This document shows positions 61,447 through 64,000 of a stretch of 64,000 bases of DNA, one piece after another. Under the pieces are notes generated by a model. That model had not been told where the DNA came from. It did not search any database and saw nothing but the letters and a program-made list of their open reading frames with translations. The stretch is from JAOTYV01 sp041557595 (GTDB lineage Bacteria; Pseudomonadota; Alphaproteobacteria; UBA8366). Position 1 is the stretch's first letter; the number at the start of each line of letters is the position of its first letter. The translations under genes and the position numbers were made by a program. Location of the stretch: NCBI GenBank assembly GCA_041557595.1, contig JBFFGE010000002.1, forward strand, positions 18,745-82,744, written 5' to 3'.

Positions 61447-62657
61447 GACAGGACTCCCAGCCGAACGCCCGCGGCACCGGCCGGGCGGCGGGCGGGTTTG
61501 GGCGTGCCGAACCGGTCGAGACCGAAGGGCCGGATCGAGTCCGGGATTTCACCGGTCAGGATATGCCGGCTCACCGCATCGGCGGTCAGGGGCGTGAGAA
61601 GAATTCCATTGCGATGATGGCCTGTTGCGAGCACCAGACCCTCGATCGGCGTCGGGCCGAGGATTGGCGCGTCGTCGCGGCTGGTCGGGCGATGGCCGAC
61701 CCACATCTCGCCGAGCGGCAATTCTTCGATGCCCGGCAGGACCTCCCACGTCTCGCGCAATAGATCGAGCATTCCCCCCGCGGTCAGCGCCGTGTCGAAG
61801 CCTTTTTCTTCCACCGTCGCGCCGACGATGAGCCGACCGTCGTTGCGTGGCACGAGGTAGATATCCGGCCCCCAAAGCACGTGCCAGAGCAGCGGCGCCG
61901 CGGGATCCATCTGGATCGACAGCATCTGTCCCTTCAGCGGGCGGACCGGGGGCTGCGCCTCGATCGCCAAGCCGGGCAGATTTCGCGACCAGGCGCCCGC
62001 TGCGACGAGCACGACATCGGCCGGATGAAGTGCGTCGTTGGCGCGCTCCAGCCGAACGCCGCGCGCGCGGCCATTTTCGATCTCGACGCCGATCACCTCG
62101 GTATGAGGATGACGGGCGCCGCCGGCGGCGAGAAACGCCAGGCGCAACGCGTCGGTCAGTTTCCGGTTGTCGACCTGGTGGTCGCCGGGGCTATGGACGC
62201 CGGCGCTGACGCCCGGGGCCAGAAACGGTTCCAGCCGGCGGGCTTGCGGCCCGTCGAGCCACGCGACGTCCAGGCCGAGATCCCTCTGCAGATCGTAGGT
62301 AAAGCGAAGTGCTTCCGCGTCGTCGCGGGTCAGCGCGACGATCAGCGTACCTTCGTCGCGATAGTCGATTTCCATGCCCGAGGCGGCTTCCAGCTCGCGC
62401 GCGAATTCCGGCCACATCGCCTGGCTTTCGAGATTGAGCGCGAGCAGCTTTTCCTCGCCGGGCTCCGCCTCGGCGCGCGCCGCCAGCATGCCGGCGGCGG
62501 CCCAGCTTGCGCCGCGGCCGGGTTCGCCCTTGTCGAAGATATCCACCGCGCAACCGGCTTGCGCCAGCCGCCAGCCCACGCCAAGACCGCAGACGCCGGC
62601 GCCGACGATGGCGACGCGCGGTCTTGGTCCCGGAGGATTATGCGGTGTCGAGGGCAT
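61443..62657 (-). CDS. thiO: Glycine oxidase
   Basis: FAD enzyme that oxidises glycine to the imine used by ThiG. 404 aa; FAD motif AIVGAGVCGLG, GRGASWAAAGMLAA, GHHRNGILLTPLTA near the end. ATG at 62657, with the Shine-Dalgarno AAGGGAG being the 3' part of the TPP riboswitch. First gene of thiO-thiS-thiG-thiE. Confidence 0.94.
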   Translation of the reverse strand: MPSTPHNPPGPRPRVAIVGAGVCGLGVGWRLAQAGCAVDIFDKGEPGRGASWAAAGMLAARAEAEPGEEKLLALNLESQAMWPEFARELEAASGMEIDYRDEGTLIVALTRDDAEALRFTYDLQRDLGLDVAWLDGPQARRLEPFLAPGVSAGVHSPGDHQVDNRKLTDALRLAFLAAGGARHPHTEVIGVEIENGRARGVRLERANDALHPADVVLVAAGAWSRNLPGLAIEAQPPVRPLKGQMLSIQMDPAAPLLWHVLWGPDIYLVPRNDGRLIVGATVEEKGFDTALTAGGMLDLLRETWEVLPGIEELPLGEMWVGHRPTSRDDAPILGPTPIEGLVLATGHHRNGILLTPLTADAVSRHILTGEIPDSIRPFGLDRFGTPKPARRPAGAAGVRLGVLS

Positions 62658-62659
62658 AC

Positions 62660-62745
62660 GGGCTCCCTTCGCTGGCATGACCCAGATCAGGTTCTGTGGG
62701 TGTATTCTCAGCCGGCGCGAACCGGCACCCCAGCCAAAGCTGTGC
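62660..62745 (-). promoter_or_regulatory. TPP riboswitch (THI element)
   Basis: Minus-strand read: GGGGTGCC, GCCGGCTGAGA, ACCC, GAACCTGATCTGGGTCATGC, CAGCGAAGGGA, the full set of conserved TPP aptamer parts. The 3' strand overlaps the thiO ribosome binding site, so ligand binding should block translation. Confidence 0.95.
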
Positions 62746-62748
62746 TTT

Positions 62749-62778
62749 AGAGTACTGCGTCTTCGCGGGTTTGTTCAA
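62749..62778 (-). promoter_or_regulatory. Candidate thi operon promoter
   Basis: TTGAAC (62773-62778), 18 bp, TACTCT (62749-62754), just upstream of the riboswitch. Confidence 0.4.
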
Positions 62779-62787
62779 GCCATCCGA

Positions 62788-63252
62788 TCATTTCGCTGCG
62801 GCCGTCGTGAAATTCCTCAGCGCGCCCGTCATCTTGGCGAAAACCTTGTCGCGATCTTGGATGCCGTGGCGTTTGGCGAGAAAGGCCGGGCTGGTGTAGC
62901 TGATATAGGTCTTGTTGTCGGACGCCTGATAGATCAAGGCCTTCATCGGCAGGTCGAGGCCGATTTTCTGATTGCTTTCCATCAGCGGCGTTCCCAGTTT
63001 CGGATTGCCGAAGATGATCAACTGCGTCGGACGCAGGGACTTGCCCACTTTTTTCGCGCCGGCGGCATGGTCGACCCTGGTGAAGACCGTAATGCCCTTC
63101 GAGGTCAGCAGCGATGCGAGCTTGTCGGCGGTAGCGGAAACGCTATGGTTGCTCGGCACGGTGACGATTCCGGCATTATCGGCCCACGCAGCCGTGCCGC
63201 CATACAGTACCGCCGCAGCGACGGTTGCGATCAGGGCGAATTTCTTCAGCAT
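62788..63252 (-). CDS. Exported DUF302 protein
   Basis: 154 aa: signal peptide (IATVAAAVLYGGTAAWA) and one DUF302 domain (VFTRVDHAAGAKKVGKSLRP, QLIIFGNPKLGTPLMESNQK, LDLPMKALIYQ). A small periplasmic domain of unknown function. Transcribed away from DUF924. Confidence 0.88.
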   Translation of the reverse strand: MLKKFALIATVAAAVLYGGTAAWADNAGIVTVPSNHSVSATADKLASLLTSKGITVFTRVDHAAGAKKVGKSLRPTQLIIFGNPKLGTPLMESNQKIGLDLPMKALIYQASDNKTYISYTSPAFLAKRHGIQDRDKVFAKMTGALRNFTTAAAK

Positions 63253-63363
63253 CTTGGATCCTCGTTTCTGTCAGGGTGTGGGCATAGTATCGCATTCGGT
63301 CCGCGCTCGTCCCGGAGTATGCCGCCACGGTCGATCAAATTTATGTTTTCGAGGGGCAAGGCG

Positions 63364-63927
63364 ATGTCATTGATGAACGACGTTCTCGATTTTTGGTTCG
63401 GACCGCCGGAGTCGGCGGAATTCGGGCAGCGCCGGAAGGCCTGGTTCGTGGCGGATTCGGAATTCGACGCGCAGATAACGTCGCAATTCGGAGCGGCATT
63501 CGAGGTTGCCGCGGCCGGCGGGCATGATGCGTTGGCGGACACTGCGAAAGGCGCGTTGGCGCTGGTCATCACGCTCGACCAGCTTCCACGCAATATGTTT
63601 CGCGGTTCGCCGCGGGCGTTCGCCACGGACGGTAAGGCCTTGTCCGTGGCGCGGGCGGCGGTCGCCGCCGGCCACGACCGCGGTCTAAACCTGGTGCAGC
63701 GCTGCTTCCTCTATCTGCCGTTCGAGCACAGCGAAGACCTGGCGGACCAGAACGAGTCGATACGGCTTTTCGAAGCGCTGGGCGATGCGGAATTCCTCGA
63801 TTTCGCGATCCGGCACCGCGACATCATCGCCCAATTCGGGCGATTTCCGCATCGCAACGCGATCCTTGGCCGCGAGAACACGGCGGCAGAAACCGAATTC
63901 CTGCAGCAACCCGGGTCGTCGTTCTAG
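63364..63927 (+). CDS. DUF924 family protein
   Basis: 187 aa, all-helical, TPR-like: DVLDFWFGPPESAEFGQRRK, ALALVITLDQLPRNMFRGSP, CFLYLPFEHSEDLADQNESI, FPHRNAILGR, TAAETEFLQQPGSSF. Widespread, uncharacterised. The start ATG at 63364 has GAGGGGC upstream. The TAG stop is part of repeat copy 3. Confidence 0.92.
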   Translation: MSLMNDVLDFWFGPPESAEFGQRRKAWFVADSEFDAQITSQFGAAFEVAAAGGHDALADTAKGALALVITLDQLPRNMFRGSPRAFATDGKALSVARAAVAAGHDRGLNLVQRCFLYLPFEHSEDLADQNESIRLFEALGDAEFLDFAIRHRDIIAQFGRFPHRNAILGRENTAAETEFLQQPGSSF

Positions 63928-63989
63928 ATCAACCTGCCTTTAATTGGAATCAATTGGAGGCAGAAAAGTTGATCGATTCTATAAAGATA
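63924..63989 (-). repeat. Dispersed palindromic repeat, family 1, copy 3 (inverted)
   Basis: 66 bp, reverse orientation. CTAG at 63924-63927 contains the TAG stop of the DUF924 gene. Beyond 63989 the sequence continues AGCAGCGAGC, which matches the GCTGCTC edge of copy 1 before the window ends. Confidence 0.88.
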
Positions 63990-64000
63990 GAGCAGCGAGC

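Noticed and set aside
16620..63989. Repeats as parts of a CRISPR array
   Set aside because: Copies are tens of kilobases apart, in both orientations, with no spacers or cas genes.

Overview
The window is a gene-dense stretch (about 63% G+C by eye) of an alphaproteobacterial chromosome, most like the Rhodospirillales. The evidence is the linkage chorismate mutase-hisC-tyrC divergent from metX-metW, rpmH-rnpA-yidD-yidC-engB-argB, dapD-dapE, truA-fmt-def, dnaX-ybaB-recR next to a short-type SRP RNA, and a cobalamin-dependent ribonucleotide reductase. Nearly all of it is core metabolism and housekeeping. There is no phage, integrase, transposase or CRISPR array.

Layout. 0-8 kb: the 3' end of nrdJ, a ChaC cyclotransferase, a DUF2125 protein, the Tyr/His aminotransferase cluster and methionine genes. 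8-17 kb: a large MscS channel, a BtuF-like protein, a three-gene ABC exporter with a GldG-like partner, a decayed stretch, a 3-hydroxyacyl-CoA dehydrogenase and a degenerate thermonuclease-like protein. 17-23 kb: tRNA-Arg, a lipoprotein, panC-panB, an orphan histidine kinase and a TVP38 protein. 23-28.5 kb: the rpmH...argB block. 28.9-33 kb: a minus-strand series of small exported or stress-type genes behind a TetR-type regulator. 33-41 kb: lysine synthesis, translation start and end processing (fmt, def), rmuC and a DUF4139 protein. 41-49 kb: recR-ybaB-dnaX, SRP RNA, nudC, pheA, kdsB, cytochrome c and hisN. 48.6-56.6 kb: yejABEF peptide importer, a hydroxyacid dehydrogenase and an MFS carrier. 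56.6-64 kb: an enolase-superfamily enzyme, MarR, leucyl aminopeptidase, a thiO-thiS-thiG-thiE operon behind a TPP riboswitch, DUF302 and DUF924 proteins.

How the genes work together. Phenylalanine and tyrosine synthesis is covered by chorismate mutase, PheA, the HisC aminotransferase and TyrC. HisC and HisN also serve histidine. MetX/MetW make O-acetylhomoserine, DapD/DapE serve lysine and cell wall, PanB/PanC serve CoA, and ThiO/S/G/E serve thiamine under one riboswitch.

Most unusual content. (1) A 95-codon gene (31176-31463, minus strand) with a strong ribosome binding site encodes an isolated copy of the RNA polymerase beta' clamp-helix segment, the part that docks sigma region 2. It sits in a minus-strand series that starts at a TetR-type operator; a role as a sigma-docking mimic is my inference. 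(2) The first gene of that series, an AhpD-like peroxidase partner, is interrupted by one in-frame amber codon. (3) Two families of structured dispersed intergenic repeats, three copies of about 66 bp and two copies of about 105 bp, all end in CTAG, and three of the five copies supply the TAG stop codon of a neighbouring gene. (4) Two more broken genes are visible: a glutamine amidotransferase that lost its start and its catalytic His/Glu region, and a possible glutathione peroxidase fragment.
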